A DNA stretch of 64,000 nucleotides from Vibrio sp. FE10. Lineage in GTDB: Bacteria; Pseudomonadota; Gammaproteobacteria; Enterobacterales; Vibrionaceae. The translations under genes and the position numbers were made by a program. The notes under the pieces are model-generated. The model was not told the origin of the DNA and did no database searches. It worked only from the letters and a program-made list of their open reading frames with translations. The stretch covers positions 2,976,001-3,040,000 of the forward strand of contig NZ_AP028067.1 of assembly GCF_030297155.1 (NCBI RefSeq), written 5' to 3'. This document shows, in pieces, positions 38,225 to 48,021 of the stretch; within the stretch, counting starts at the first letter, position 1, and every line of letters begins with the position of its first letter.

Positions 38225-38463
38225 TGAGCACTCCTCATGCTTTTTTGTAGCTCTATGTCGACGATAATCTTCTTATCGGCCAGACTATAAGATCTTTTAG
38301 TAAATTCTTGGCCTAAGTATCACACTTTTAGTTTTTTGATCACAACTATTACCCGCTTTGCTCTTATCAACCAGTCATAAACTCGATAAAGGTAGGGTTA
38401 TTAGATGAAAGTGGCTTGAAGCCTCTTAAAAACGAACTTTCTAGCAAAATTTATTGGTTACAT

Positions 38464-38492
38464 TTGACCATATCAACGGCCTAGGGTAACGT
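38464..38492 (+). promoter_or_regulatory. Possible promoter of xseB-ispA-dxs
   Basis: TTGACC (38464-38469) and TAACGT (38487-38492) are 17 bases apart and lie 30-58 bases upstream of the xseB start. The -10 is not a close match. Confidence 0.4.
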
Positions 38493-38521
38493 TCGTTCAT
38501 CTTTCCAAACGCAGATTTATT

Positions 38522-38764
38522 ATGGCTACTAAGAAACCTGAAAATATGAGCTTTGAAGCGGCTATCGAAGAGCTTGATGGCTTGGTTGATCAACTAGAAA
38601 ATGGTGATCTAGCTTTAGATGATGCGCTGAAAAAATTCGAACGAGGCATCTCCCTCGCTCGTGCTGGTCAAAGTAAACTAAACGACGCTGAACAGCGTGT
38701 TAGCATCCTACTGCAAAATGATGAAAATGCAGAACTGAGTGACTTTAACCCACAACCTGAATAA
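38522..38764 (+). CDS. xseB: Exodeoxyribonuclease VII small subunit XseB
   Basis: This 80-aa protein has the family core FEAAIEELDGLVDQLENGDLALDDALKKFERGI, given here only by its parts (EELDGLVDQLENG, ALKKFERG). It joins XseA in exonuclease VII, which trims single-stranded DNA. It is first in the xseB-ispA-dxs operon, as in E. coli. Confidence 0.96.
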   Translation: MATKKPENMSFEAAIEELDGLVDQLENGDLALDDALKKFERGISLARAGQSKLNDAEQRVSILLQNDENAELSDFNPQPE

Positions 38765-38784
38765 CGAATTGTATGAGACCCCCT

Positions 38785-39669
38785 ATGATCGAGACGTTAT
38801 TGTCTTATCAAGCACGTAATAACGAGCAACTGAACCTTTGGCTTGATCGCCTGCCACACCAAAATCAGAACCTAATCAACGCGATGCGTTATGGGTTACT
38901 TTTAGGCGGCAAACGCGCACGTCCATTTCTTGTCTACATTACTGGGGACATGCTCGGTTGCACCGCTGAAGAACTCGACACTCCAGCTTCAGCAATCGAA
39001 TGTATTCATGCCTATTCTCTGATTCACGACGACCTTCCAGCAATGGACGACGACGAACTGCGTCGTGGCCACCAGACTTGTCACATCAAATACGATGAAG
39101 CAACGGCAATTTTAACGGGCGATGCACTACAAACTCTCGCGTTTACTATACTTGCGGAAGGCACATTAAGTGCTGACGGGGAAAGCAATCGCGTTCGAAT
39201 GATTCAACGCCTAGCAGAAGCCTCTGGTGCACAAGGTATGTGTATTGGACAAGCGCTTGATATTGAAGCTGAAAATCGCTCTGTCACGCTAGAAGAGTTA
39301 GAAGAAGTTCACCGTAATAAGACTGGCGCTCTAATGAAGAGTGCGATTCGTTTAGGTGCTCTGGCTGCTGGCGAAAAAGCGTTTGAAGTGATGCCTCAAT
39401 TAGACAAGTACGCCGATGCAATCGGGTTAGCCTTCCAAGTTCAAGATGATATTTTAGATATCACTAGCGATACCGAAACTTTGGGCAAACCACAGGGCTC
39501 TGACCAAGATTTGAACAAAAGCACCTACCCTTCTTTGTTAGGTTTAGAGGGCGCTCAAGAAAAAGCGCAAACTCTGCTACAGGAAGCGCTTCAAGCTTTG
39601 GCTGCAATCCCATACAATACCCAGTTACTCGAAGAGTTCGCCCGATACGTCATCGAGCGCAAGAACTAA
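38785..39669 (+). CDS. ispA: Farnesyl diphosphate synthase IspA
   Basis: This short-chain prenyl synthase is 294 aa from the ATG at 38785 (MIETLLSYQARNN), the start that lines up with other Vibrio IspA proteins as I recall them. An ATG at 38773 is four codons upstream. The first aspartate-rich motif is DDLPAMDDDELRRG and the second is QVQDDILD. It condenses IPP with DMAPP and then GPP to make farnesyl diphosphate for quinone and undecaprenyl lipids. It lies between xseB and dxs, so isoprenoid supply and early precursor synthesis are co-transcribed. Confidence 0.95.
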   Translation: MIETLLSYQARNNEQLNLWLDRLPHQNQNLINAMRYGLLLGGKRARPFLVYITGDMLGCTAEELDTPASAIECIHAYSLIHDDLPAMDDDELRRGHQTCHIKYDEATAILTGDALQTLAFTILAEGTLSADGESNRVRMIQRLAEASGAQGMCIGQALDIEAENRSVTLEELEEVHRNKTGALMKSAIRLGALAAGEKAFEVMPQLDKYADAIGLAFQVQDDILDITSDTETLGKPQGSDQDLNKSTYPSLLGLEGAQEKAQTLLQEALQALAAIPYNTQLLEEFARYVIERKN

Positions 39670-39690
39670 GACAATAAGCGCGTATTACCT

Positions 39691-41574
39691 ATGACTCTTG
39701 ATATATCAAAGTACCCAACTCTTGCTTTGGCTGATAAGCCAGAGGATTTGCGTCTACTTCCAAAAGAGACGCTTACACAGCTTTGTGATGAATTACGCAC
39801 CTATCTTCTTAACTCAGTGAGCCAGTCAAGTGGTCACTTAGCGTCAGGCTTAGGTACGGTAGAGCTAACAGTGGCTCTACACTATGTGTACAACACACCT
39901 TTTGACCAGTTGGTTTGGGATGTTGGCCACCAAGCATACCCGCACAAAATTCTAACGGGTCGTCGCGACCGCTTGTCGACTATCCGTCAAAAAGATGGAC
40001 TGCATCCATTCCCATGGCGTAAAGAGAGTGAGTACGACACGCTTTCTGTTGGTCACTCTTCAACATCGATCAGTGCCGGACTCGGTATGGCGATCAGTGC
40101 GAAGAAAGAAGGCAAGAATCGTAAAGTCGTCAGTGTGATTGGTGATGGCGCAATTACTGCTGGTATGGCATTTGAAGCCATGAACCACGCGGGCGATATT
40201 CACAATGACATGCTGGTTATCCTTAACGATAACGAGATGTCGATTTCTGAAAACGTAGGTGCTCTGAACAACCATCTAGCTCAAGTTCTTTCTGGCAGTC
40301 TTTACACGTCAATTCGTGAGGGTGGCAAGAAAGTGCTATCGGGCGTTCCGCCGATTAAAGAGCTCGTTCGTCGTACAGAAGAACATCTAAAAGGCATGGT
40401 TGTCCCTGGCACCATGTTTGAAGAGTTAGGCTTTAACTACATTGGTCCAGTTGACGGTCACGATGTAAATGAGCTGATTAAAACGCTGAAGAACATGAGG
40501 GACCTAAAAGGCCCTCAGTTCCTGCATATCATGACTAAGAAAGGCAAAGGCTACGAGCCAGCTGAAAAAGATCCTATTGGCTACCACGGTGTACCTAAAT
40601 TCGATCCTGCGCATTCAAGTCTGCCTAAGAGCACTAGCTCTAAACCAACTTTCTCTAAGATTTTTGGCGACTTCCTGTGTGATATGGCCGCGCAAGATCC
40701 TAAGCTGATGGCAATCACGCCTGCAATGCGTGAAGGTTCTGGCATGGTACGTTTCTCTAAAGAATACCCAGAACAGTACTTCGATGTAGCAATTGCTGAG
40801 CAACACGCTGTGACGCTAGCAACTGGCATGGCGATTGCGGGTGATAAGCCGATTGTGGCTATCTACTCGACTTTCCTACAACGTGGCTACGATCAACTGA
40901 TCCACGATGTTGCCATCATGGATCTACCGGTTATGTTCGCGATTGACCGTGCGGGTCTTGTCGGTGCAGATGGCCAAACACACCAAGGTGCGTTTGACTT
41001 AAGCTTTATGCGCTGCATTCCAAACATGGTGATCATGGCACCAAGCGACGAAAACGAATGTCGTCAAATGCTATACACTGGCCACCAGCACACAGGTCCA
41101 AGTGCCGTTCGTTACCCTCGCGGTAATGGCATGGGTACAGAGATTCAAAGTGAATTTACTGCGATTGAGATTGGTAAAGGTCGTATCGTTCGCGAAAGCG
41201 AAAAAGCAAAAGATGGCTCGAAAGTCGCTATTCTGAGCTTTGGTACTTTCCTTGAAAGTGCACTTCAAACGGCTGACGCTATCGATGCGACGGTTGCTGA
41301 CATGCGTTTTGTGAAACCGTTAGACGAAGCTTTGATCAAACAAATTGCTGCTGACCACGATGTACTTGTGACAATCGAAGAGAACGCGATTGCAGGTGGT
41401 GCCGGCGCGGGTGTGATTGAATTCTTGATGCAAGAAAAGCTACTGATGCCAGTATTGAACCTTGGTCTACCAGACAAGTTTATTGCTCAAGGTACTCAAG
41501 GCGAACTGCATGAAGAGCTTGGCTTAGATGCGAAAGGTATTGATAAGTCTATCTCTGACTACCTTGCTAAATAG
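39691..41574 (+). CDS. dxs: 1-deoxy-D-xylulose-5-phosphate synthase Dxs
   Basis: This 627-aa thiamine diphosphate enzyme is the first step of the MEP isoprenoid pathway: pyruvate plus glyceraldehyde 3-phosphate to DXP. It has the ThDP/metal motif [18 protein letters not shown] followed by [12 protein letters not shown], the second-half glutamate in [13 protein letters not shown], and a C-terminal transketolase domain. It follows ispA by 21 bases and is last in the operon, before a terminator. Confidence 0.97.
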   Translation: MTLDISKYPTLALADKPEDLRLLPKETLTQLCDELRTYLLNSVSQSSGHLASGLGTVELTVALHYVYNTPFDQLVWDVGHQAYPHKILTGRRDRLSTIRQKDGLHPFPWRKESEYDTLSVGHSSTSISAGLGMAISAKKEGKNRKVVSVIGDGAITAGMAFEAMNHAGDIHNDMLVILNDNEMSISENVGALNNHLAQVLSGSLYTSIREGGKKVLSGVPPIKELVRRTEEHLKGMVVPGTMFEELGFNYIGPVDGHDVNELIKTLKNMRDLKGPQFLHIMTKKGKGYEPAEKDPIGYHGVPKFDPAHSSLPKSTSSKPTFSKIFGDFLCDMAAQDPKLMAITPAMREGSGMVRFSKEYPEQYFDVAIAEQHAVTLATGMAIAGDKPIVAIYSTFLQRGYDQLIHDVAIMDLPVMFAIDRAGLVGADGQTHQGAFDLSFMRCIPNMVIMAPSDENECRQMLYTGHQHTGPSAVRYPRGNGMGTEIQSEFTAIEIGKGRIVRESEKAKDGSKVAILSFGTFLESALQTADAIDATVADMRFVKPLDEALIKQIAADHDVLVTIEENAIAGGAGAGVIEFLMQEKLLMPVLNLGLPDKFIAQGTQGELHEELGLDAKGIDKSISDYLAK

Positions 41575-41606
41575 CTTTCACCAGCAAACGGCATAAGCTA
41601 AAAAAC

Positions 41607-41637
41607 AAAAAAGGTTGGCCCTAGGGTCAACCTTTTT
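41607..41637 (+). terminator. Terminator after dxs
   Basis: The stem AAAAAAGGTTG pairs with CAACCTTTTT around a CCCTAGGG-containing loop. It ends in a T-tract and begins 33 bases after the dxs stop. Confidence 0.85.
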
Positions 41638-41703
41638 AGTATCTGCTAACTCGTTAGCTAAACCTCATATCGCTCAACTAACTTTCGCTAACCCAACCTT
41701 ATT

Positions 41704-42063
41704 TCAGCAACAAGGTTTAAGTACTGGTGCGTCGTAATTCTCTGGTTCATCAGAGTAGATAGCAACGTTAAAGTTCTCAACCAAGCCTGTCTCTTCAACA
41801 CACTGCTCTTGGAAGAACTGTTGAATCTCACGGCGTTGGCAATGCGCTTCAAACGCTTCGTTGTCTGCCCAGATCTCATTGAAAGCAATCGGGAAGCTCT
41901 GGCCTTCAGCAAATGGGCTCTGAATGTGACGAGTCACTGTGTATTGAATACAACCATCTTCACGCAGAGTGTTTGGCTCTAGTGATTTTAAAACCTCAAA
42001 CAGTTCGTTCAGTTTGCCTTCTTTTGGCTGAAATTGAGCGATACAGTAAACCTTCTTAGACAT
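41704..42063 (-). CDS. ABM-domain protein, putative quinol monooxygenase
   Basis: This 119-aa protein has an antibiotic biosynthesis monooxygenase (dimeric alpha-beta barrel) domain: VYCIAQFQPKEGKLNELFEV, REDGCIQYTV and IWADNEAFEAHCQ. Proteins of this type, such as E. coli YgiN, oxidise quinols, or detoxify small compounds, without cofactor. The C-terminus ends LKPCC, a vicinal cysteine pair not typical of the fold. It is monocistronic, divergent from nothing obvious and convergent with dxs. The substrate is unknown. Confidence 0.8.
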   Translation of the reverse strand: MSKKVYCIAQFQPKEGKLNELFEVLKSLEPNTLREDGCIQYTVTRHIQSPFAEGQSFPIAFNEIWADNEAFEAHCQRREIQQFFQEQCVEETGLVENFNVAIYSDEPENYDAPVLKPCC

Positions 42064-42113
42064 TGTAATTCCTTGTTTTTCTCTATTATTGTTCGTTCTT
42101 TGGGTATTGATTC

Positions 42114-42620
42114 TTAAACGAGCCAGCCTGAAAAATGTGCCACGGCATACAGCGAAATCGCCGCCATAATACCCGCCACAATATCATCAATCATGATACC
42201 TAAGCCGCCGTGAACTCGCTTGTCTAACCAACCAATTGGCCAAGGCTTTACCATATCGAAAAAACGAAACAGCACGAAGCCAGCGAATAGCCATTTCCAA
42301 TCATTAACAGGAATACCCAACAACGGCACCAGGCCCATGGTAATCCAAAAGCCTGCAAACTCATCCCATACAATAGAGCCGTGATCGTGCACGCCCATGT
42401 CATCAGAGGTCACTTGGCATATTTTGATACCAATAATACAGCTCACAATCACAAGAATGACATAAATAGGAAAAGGTAACTGAACCAGCAATAGATAAAA
42501 TGGAATCGAAGCAAGCGTGCCCATGGTGCCGGGAATAATAGGCGATAAGCCACTGCCAAATCCTGTTGCCAATAAATGCCAAGGATTTTTAAGAGAGATT
42601 GCAGAAAGTGGATTTGTCAT
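42114..42620 (-). CDS. pgpA: Phosphatidylglycerophosphatase A PgpA
   Basis: The protein is 168 aa from the ATG at 42620; a TTG one codon upstream is less likely. It has four hydrophobic segments and the family motifs NPWHLLATGFGSGLSPIIPG, DDMGVHDHGSIVWDEFAGFW and KPWPIGWLDKRVHGG. It removes phosphate from phosphatidylglycerol phosphate in the inner membrane. The thiL stop and pgpA start share a base (TGATG), so the genes are coupled: nusB, thiL, pgpA in the E. coli order. Confidence 0.95.
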   Translation of the reverse strand: MTNPLSAISLKNPWHLLATGFGSGLSPIIPGTMGTLASIPFYLLLVQLPFPIYVILVIVSCIIGIKICQVTSDDMGVHDHGSIVWDEFAGFWITMGLVPLLGIPVNDWKWLFAGFVLFRFFDMVKPWPIGWLDKRVHGGLGIMIDDIVAGIMAAISLYAVAHFSGWLV

Positions 42621-43594
42621 CAATTAACCTTAAAGTGATCGTAACCAGTTAAGTTCCAGCTTAGTGGTTCACCATTATTGTGTAGTTCAAAATATTCTAC
42701 AGGTCTTATCTGGCCAATGCAGGTGACTTTTGTTCCAGTGTGTGACAAAGCACTTTCCAGTGAACCTTTATTTTCTTCCGGCACGGTAAAGCAGAGTTCG
42801 TACTCTTCACCACTGGTAAGCGCATACTGTTGTGCAGAAGTAATATCGGAAGAGAATTGACGTAATTCAGCGGAAATAGGCAACGTACTCACATCAATGC
42901 TTGCACCGACCTGAGAACGCTTGAGAATGTGTTTTAAATCAGCAATAACACCATCAGAGATATCAATGGCAGACGAAGCAAGGTTTACTAATGCCTGACC
43001 AGCCAAAACTCGTGGAGTGCTCAGGTAGTGTCTCTCTTCAAGCTCTAGCGCATAAGGCTTAGCTTGGTTCTGTTCTGGGTCTAATATCACCTCTAGGCCC
43101 GCTTTGCTGTCGCCTAAGTTGCCCGTTACGTAAATCCAGTCACCCACTTTCGCGCCATCTCTGCGTAGTGCTCGGCCCTCTGGTACAAATCCTTGCACAG
43201 TCAATGTCAAACTCAGCGGTCCTTTGGTCGTGTCACCACCGATTAGTTGAATACCAAAGTAGTCTGCAAGTTTGAAAAAAGAATCACAAAATGGGGCAAG
43301 CCACGCTTCATCGACTTCAGGCATGGTTAACGCAAACGAAACCCAAGCAGGTGTCGCGCCCATAGCCGCAAGATCACTGATGTTCGAAGCCAAGGCTTTG
43401 TGTGCTACCCAAGCTGGATTCGCTTCCGCTAAGAAGTGAGTGCCCGCCACTAAGGTGTCCGTACTGATCGCGATCTGAACATTACTTGGCGCTTTGACCA
43501 AAGCACAGTCATCGCCCGCTGCCAGATGTACGTCTTTACGTTGTGGTTGTCGATTTACAAAATATTTTTCAATCAGGTTAAATTCGCCAGACAT
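42620..43594 (-). CDS. thiL: Thiamine-monophosphate kinase ThiL
   Basis: This 324-aa kinase makes thiamine diphosphate from thiamine monophosphate. It has the PurM-like fold with GDDCALVK near residue 28, the SDLAAMGATPAW block and the GGDTTKGPLSLTLT metal/ATP site. I use the ATG at 43594 (MSGEFNLIEKYF), which matches E. coli; a GTG one codon upstream is also open. It follows nusB after 115 bases. Dxs product is also the thiazole precursor, so thiamine genes cluster nearby. Confidence 0.95.
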   Translation of the reverse strand: MSGEFNLIEKYFVNRQPQRKDVHLAAGDDCALVKAPSNVQIAISTDTLVAGTHFLAEANPAWVAHKALASNISDLAAMGATPAWVSFALTMPEVDEAWLAPFCDSFFKLADYFGIQLIGGDTTKGPLSLTLTVQGFVPEGRALRRDGAKVGDWIYVTGNLGDSKAGLEVILDPEQNQAKPYALELEERHYLSTPRVLAGQALVNLASSAIDISDGVIADLKHILKRSQVGASIDVSTLPISAELRQFSSDITSAQQYALTSGEEYELCFTVPEENKGSLESALSHTGTKVTCIGQIRPVEYFELHNNGEPLSWNLTGYDHFKVN

Positions 43595-43709
43595 CACATG
43601 CCCTATCTTTAGTCTTCATACAAATCCCCGTAATAATTGGTATTACAGAAATTTAGTTACAAAAAAGGCCAGCATAAAAGCTGACCTTTAGATTCAATAT
43701 ACGAACGTC

Positions 43710-44177
43710 TTATTTCTTACGAACGTGCGGTGCAGCTTTATCAAGCACACCGTTAACAAACTTATGGCTGTCTTCTGCTGCGAATACTTTCGCAAGCTCG
43801 ATAGCTTCGTTGATAACCACTTTGTATGGTACATCTTCGCGACGAGTCATCTCGTACATGGCTAAACGTAGAAGCGCTAGTTCCATCAAATCCAGATCTT
43901 GCATAGGGCGAGATACGAATGGACGAAGCTTGCTATCAAGTTCCATGTGGCTAAGAGCAACACCAGTTAGCAGGTCGCGGAAGTATGCAACGTCTGTTTC
44001 TGGCATAGCAAGTGCAGGTTCTGCAGCATGATGCTCTTCTTCATCATACTTACCACCAGATAAGAACTGTTCTTCAACGGTAGCAATATTTTCTTTAGTA
44101 ATTTGCCAAGAATAAATTGCTTGTAGAGCAAATTGACGTGCGTTACGACGTGCGGCTGGTTTCACACTGGCCCCCAT
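43710..44177 (-). CDS. nusB: Transcription antitermination protein NusB
   Basis: This 155-aa protein has the NusB fold: an arginine-rich N-terminus ([20 protein letters not shown]) for boxA RNA and the helical core ([36 protein letters not shown]). With NusE it binds boxA in rRNA operons. Its start shares one base with the ribH stop (TAATG), so they are co-translated. Confidence 0.96.
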   Translation of the reverse strand: MGASVKPAARRNARQFALQAIYSWQITKENIATVEEQFLSGGKYDEEEHHAAEPALAMPETDVAYFRDLLTGVALSHMELDSKLRPFVSRPMQDLDLMELALLRLAMYEMTRREDVPYKVVINEAIELAKVFAAEDSHKFVNGVLDKAAPHVRKK

Positions 44178-44647
44178 TAGGAATCGATTTCAGAAAGAAC
44201 GTTGATCATCTCAAGTGCGCTAAGTGCTGCTTCTGCACCCTTATTACCAGCCTTGGTTCCTGCGCGTTCAATAGCTTGATCGATCGTATCAACAGTAAGA
44301 ACACCAAACGCTACTGGAAGAGAAAATTCCAGAGACACTTGTGCCAAACCTTTATTACATTCACTACAAACATAGTCAAAGTGAGGTGTACCGCCACGGA
44401 TTACTGTACCAAGAGATACAATCGCATCGAACTTACCCGTTTTTGCAACGCGCTGCGCTACAAGTGGAAGTTCTACTGCACCAGGGCAACGAACAACAGT
44501 GATGTTGTCTTCGCTTACTTGTCCATGACGCTTTAAAGTATCGATTGCACCAGAAAGTAAACTTTCGTTAATAAAACTGTTGAAACGAGCAATAACGATA
44601 GCAATTTTTGCATTTGGCGCTGGGAAGCCACCCTCGATCACTTTCAT
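44177..44647 (-). CDS. ribH: 6,7-dimethyl-8-ribityllumazine synthase RibH
   Basis: The protein is 156 aa from the ATG at 44647 ([17 protein letters not shown]), the E. coli length. The longer frame to 44779 is rejected because AAGGAAGG sits directly before 44647. Active-site segments visible: [37 protein letters not shown] and AFGVLTVDT. It condenses the dihydroxybutanone phosphate from RibB with the pyrimidine intermediate from RibD to give lumazine, the substrate of RibE. It leads the ribH-nusB pair. Confidence 0.96.
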   Translation of the reverse strand: MKVIEGGFPAPNAKIAIVIARFNSFINESLLSGAIDTLKRHGQVSEDNITVVRCPGAVELPLVAQRVAKTGKFDAIVSLGTVIRGGTPHFDYVCSECNKGLAQVSLEFSLPVAFGVLTVDTIDQAIERAGTKAGNKGAEAALSALEMINVLSEIDS

Positions 44648-44794
44648 AAGCCTTCCTTTAACTATTTTCATCAAGTGAGAATCGCCGGATTCTAGCACAA
44701 AACTGTGAGCAATATCTAATGCTAATTTAGAAGAACAGACACCGGAGATGTAAAGATGATAACGCAGCGCTGCTCCCAAGCTTATGGGAACAAC

Positions 44795-44845
44795 AAGTCG
44801 CTAAGCTCACGTGTTTAACACGCTGTAAATCTGGCTTAGCGACTT
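44795..44845. other. Long nested hairpin between ribBX and ribH
   Basis: A perfect 12-bp inverted repeat AAGTCGCTAAGC/GCTTAGCGACTT (44795-44806 and 44834-44845) encloses a smaller stem CGTGT/ACACG. No T-tract follows on the minus strand. It may be an intercistronic processing or attenuation element; it is not an FMN riboswitch. Confidence 0.55.
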
Positions 44846-44927
44846 TGCTCTTTTGGTCTGATTGGTTATCAAAAGAGCTATCGGCGTCATCATTGATTTA
44901 TGTTGCTACAAACTCATAGGCAAGTGA

Positions 44928-46037
44928 CTACTCGCAAACGTATTCAACAACGTTAAGACCAAAGCCGCCCAATGCGTGGTAACGCTTGGTGCTTGAAGAG
45001 AGCAAACGCATATCGTGAACGCCTAGGTCTTGTAGAATCTGAGAACCCACACCAACACGACGAGAAGTACCTTGCTTCTTAGCCATGGTAGGTTGCTCAT
45101 TCTTATCTTGCGCTTCGAACGTCTTCACTTTGTGGATCAAAGAATCAGACGACTCTTCGTTACCCAGAATAACCAACACACCGCCTTCGTCGCCAATGCG
45201 CTTCATCGCTTTATCTAGCGACCAGCTACGCTCAGTACCACGGTCAGAATGAAGCAGATCGGTAAACGTATCATGCAGGTGAACACGTACTAAAGGAGCA
45301 CCTTCAGACAGGTCACCTTTTTGCATCGCATAGTGGATCTGGTTATCAATCGTGTCACGGTAAGTTACGAGCTCAAAGTCACCAAACTCTGTTGGCAGAT
45401 GGCACTGTGCGACACGTTCAATCGTCGTTTCTGTGTTGTTGCGGTATTCAATCAAGTCAGCAATGGTGCCTAGTTTGATGTCGTGTTTTTCAGCGAAGAC
45501 TTCAAGATCAGGGCGACGTGCCATGGTGCCATCGTCATTTAGGATCTCAACGATAACCGATGCTGGCTCACAGCCCGCTAGACGTGCTAAATCACAACCT
45601 GCTTCGGTGTGTCCAGCGCGAGTCAGAACACCGCCGTCTTGCGCTGTCAGTGGGAAAATATGACCAGGTTGAACAAGGTCAGCCGCTTTTGCGTCTTTTG
45701 CCACAGCCGCTTGAACAGTAACGGCGCGGTCTGATGCAGAAATACCCGTTGTTACGCCCTCAGCAGCTTCAATTGAAACCGTAAAGTTCGTCGTGTATTG
45801 AGCGTTGTTGTCTTGAACCATAGGCGCTAGACCCATGCGATTTGAACGCTCTTTGGTCAACGTTAGACAGATTAAGCCACGGCCATACATAGCCATAAAG
45901 TTAATCGCTTCTGGCGTGACATGTTCTGCTGCCATGATCAGATCGCCTTCATTCTCGCGATCTTCATCATCCATCAGGATAACCATTTTTCCTAGGCGAA
46001 TGTCTTCAATAATTTCTTGAGGAGTACTAATTGGCAT
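44928..46037 (-). CDS. ribB: 3,4-dihydroxy-2-butanone 4-phosphate synthase with degenerate GTP cyclohydrolase domain (RibBX)
   Basis: The first about 205 residues are an intact DHBP synthase: [24 protein letters not shown] and [14 protein letters not shown]. They turn ribulose 5-phosphate into the four-carbon riboflavin precursor. The rest (to 369 aa) follows the fold of GTP cyclohydrolase II but has lost the three zinc cysteines and the RQEGRGIGL block; the region reads [18 protein letters not shown]. So the protein cannot do the GTP step, and a separate RibA is needed. Such RibBX proteins are known from Shewanella and Vibrio. It is usually annotated as bifunctional RibBA, which would be wrong here. 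Confidence 0.92.
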   Translation of the reverse strand: MPISTPQEIIEDIRLGKMVILMDDEDRENEGDLIMAAEHVTPEAINFMAMYGRGLICLTLTKERSNRMGLAPMVQDNNAQYTTNFTVSIEAAEGVTTGISASDRAVTVQAAVAKDAKAADLVQPGHIFPLTAQDGGVLTRAGHTEAGCDLARLAGCEPASVIVEILNDDGTMARRPDLEVFAEKHDIKLGTIADLIEYRNNTETTIERVAQCHLPTEFGDFELVTYRDTIDNQIHYAMQKGDLSEGAPLVRVHLHDTFTDLLHSDRGTERSWSLDKAMKRIGDEGGVLVILGNEESSDSLIHKVKTFEAQDKNEQPTMAKKQGTSRRVGVGSQILQDLGVHDMRLLSSSTKRYHALGGFGLNVVEYVCE

Positions 46038-46145
46038 TGTTCTATATCCTTTGAAATGGTTCTGCTTCCTAGAACCGACACTATTTAAACCTGATGATAT
46101 TGCTCGCTTTTACAAAGTGATGTTTAGTGCACTTTGTACCAACGG

Positions 46146-46802
46146 TTAGGCAAAACCATTCTGCTGTAAGAATTCCATCGTCAATCGAGATTCAGGCTCA
46201 GACTCTTGCTGCTGGCCTTGCAGTAAACGCTCCATATAGCGCGCTAATACATCAACTTCTAGATTCACTTTACGACCAACATTGAATTGATCGATGGTCG
46301 TTTCTGAAGAGGTGTGGGGAACGATAGTCAGCTTAAAGGCATTCTTGCGTAAATCATTCACAGTCAGGCTAATACCATCTACGGTGACTGAACCTTTTTG
46401 AGCCACGTACTTTGAGATCTCTGCTGGCATTTCAACCCAGAACTCAATCGCACGACCAACTTGGTTACGCTCAACAATCTCACCCACGCCATCAACGTGA
46501 CCCGATACAATATGACCACCGAAACGCGTGGTCGGTAGCATTGCTTTCTCTAGGTTGACCTTATCGCCAGCTTGGTAATCGACAAAACCCGTTTTTTTCA
46601 GGGTCTCAAGCGAAAGATCTGCACTGTAGCTGTGGTCGTTATACTCAACAACCGTCAAACAAACACCATTGGTAGCGATACTGTCGCCTAACTTAACGTC
46701 AGCCATATCAAGATTACCAACATTAACCGTTACGGTGATGTCTTCTCCGCGGGGAGTGATTGCACTCAATGTACCTACGGCTTCTACAATTCCTGTAAAC
46801 AT
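46146..46802 (-). CDS. ribE: Riboflavin synthase alpha subunit RibE
   Basis: This 218-aa protein has two lumazine-binding barrels: MFTGIVEAVGTL starts the first, and the second contains HIVSGHVDGVGEI, GSVTVDGISLTVND and VPHTSSETT. It dismutates two lumazines to riboflavin. In the gene order ribD, ribE, ribBX, ribH, nusB on one strand, it follows ribD after an 84-base gap with short repeats. Confidence 0.96.
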   Translation of the reverse strand: MFTGIVEAVGTLSAITPRGEDITVTVNVGNLDMADVKLGDSIATNGVCLTVVEYNDHSYSADLSLETLKKTGFVDYQAGDKVNLEKAMLPTTRFGGHIVSGHVDGVGEIVERNQVGRAIEFWVEMPAEISKYVAQKGSVTVDGISLTVNDLRKNAFKLTIVPHTSSETTIDQFNVGRKVNLEVDVLARYMERLLQGQQQESEPESRLTMEFLQQNGFA

Positions 46803-46855
46803 TTTAAAACTCTTTTTGTTGTCAACGACACGTATGTAGTTGGAGTAACTATTTC

Positions 46856-46928
46856 CACAGTGGTTTCGTCACGATTTGTTTCGCGACTATTGGCTAGCCA
46901 CAATTGGTTTCGCAATAATAGGTTTCGC
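46856..46928. repeat. 15-bp degenerate repeats across the ribD stop
   Basis: On the minus strand, units of about 15 bases starting GCGAAACC recur in a row: GCGAAACCTATTATT, GCGAAACCAATTGTG, a decayed 14-base unit, GCGAAACAAATCGTG and ACGAAACCACTGTGG. They encode the AKPI-type tail of RibD and continue past its stop codon. Confidence 0.7.
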
Positions 46929-48011
46929 GACAATGCGAATATCCACGCCAACCTGTCGAACATCTTTAATTTCTAGGTCAATTACATCAGACATTGAAGT
47001 GAGCCCTAATGCGCCCATCAAACCTCTTCCGTCACTGCCCATAAGTTTAGGCGCTAAATAGAGGATTAGCTCATCCACTAACTGCGCTTCAATCAAGCTT
47101 TTTGCCAATGTCGCGCCCGCTTCGACCCAAATATGATCAATATGGTTCGCTGGCAATTGACGCATCAAATCGTGTAAATCAAGCTGACCAGCATCCGTTG
47201 TTCCGACCTCAATATCAGCAGAGGTTTCAGCAACTCTCAATACCGAAGTTGGAGTCTGGAATAACTTGAGCTCAGGATACAGTTGATTTTGGCGATCAAG
47301 AATCACGCGAATCGGCTGACGCAGCTCGTCTTCAACGTAATTTGTTTTGGCACTGCTTGGCAACTCTGCCCAGCGAACATTCAGTGACGCGTTGTCTTCA
47401 ATCACCGTTTGGCTGGTTGATAACACCGCGCCTGATTTGGCTCGGTAGTTCTGAACGTCACGACGCGCTTCTGGCGACGTGATCCACTGGCTTTGACCAT
47501 TGTTCAATGCCGTTTGGCCATCAAGGCTAGCCGCCATCTTTAACTGAACAAATGGCATACCCGTTTGCATACGCTTGATAAATGCAGGATTTAAATCGAG
47601 AGCATCTTGCTCTAACAAGCCGATTTCAACCTCAATACCCGCATCGCGTAACATCTTGATACCACGGCCCGCGACTTTAGGGTTTGGATCCTGCATGGCA
47701 CAAATTACTTTTGAAACTTGAGCCTTAATCAAGCCTTCAGCACAAGGTGGTGTTCGACCATAGTGCGAACAAGGTTCTAGCGTGACATAAGCGGTCGCGC
47801 CTTTTGCCTTGTCGCCCGCCATTCGCATAGCGTGCACTTCAGCATGAGGTTCGCCCGCTTTGGCATGAAAACCTTCGCCAACGATCTGACCGTCGGTTTG
47901 TACAATGACACAACCCACATTTGGGTTTGGCGCAGTGGTGTAAATGCCGCGTTTCGCTAATTGAATAGCACGCGACATCATTTGAAAATCTAAGGGAGTA
48001 AAGTTAGACAT
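46887..48011 (-). CDS. ribD: Bifunctional riboflavin deaminase/reductase RibD
   Basis: This 374-aa protein has an N-terminal zinc deaminase (PHAEVHAMRMAG; PCSHYGRTPPCAEGLI) and a C-terminal reductase of dihydrofolate reductase fold (KMAASLDGQTAL, VILDRQNQLYP, WVEAGATLAKSL). It performs the second and third steps of riboflavin synthesis. The C-terminal tail AKPIIAKPIVASQ is repeat-derived and not conserved in E. coli RibD. It follows nrdR after 10 bases, so nrdR-ribD are co-transcribed as in E. coli. Confidence 0.96.
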   Translation of the reverse strand: MSNFTPLDFQMMSRAIQLAKRGIYTTAPNPNVGCVIVQTDGQIVGEGFHAKAGEPHAEVHAMRMAGDKAKGATAYVTLEPCSHYGRTPPCAEGLIKAQVSKVICAMQDPNPKVAGRGIKMLRDAGIEVEIGLLEQDALDLNPAFIKRMQTGMPFVQLKMAASLDGQTALNNGQSQWITSPEARRDVQNYRAKSGAVLSTSQTVIEDNASLNVRWAELPSSAKTNYVEDELRQPIRVILDRQNQLYPELKLFQTPTSVLRVAETSADIEVGTTDAGQLDLHDLMRQLPANHIDHIWVEAGATLAKSLIEAQLVDELILYLAPKLMGSDGRGLMGALGLTSMSDVIDLEIKDVRQVGVDIRIVAKPIIAKPIVASQ

Positions 48012-48021
48012 GATTGAGGGG

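Noticed and set aside
44648..44779. 44-residue N-terminal extension of RibH
   Set aside because: RibH is normally about 156 aa, and AAGGAAGG sits directly before the ATG at 44647.
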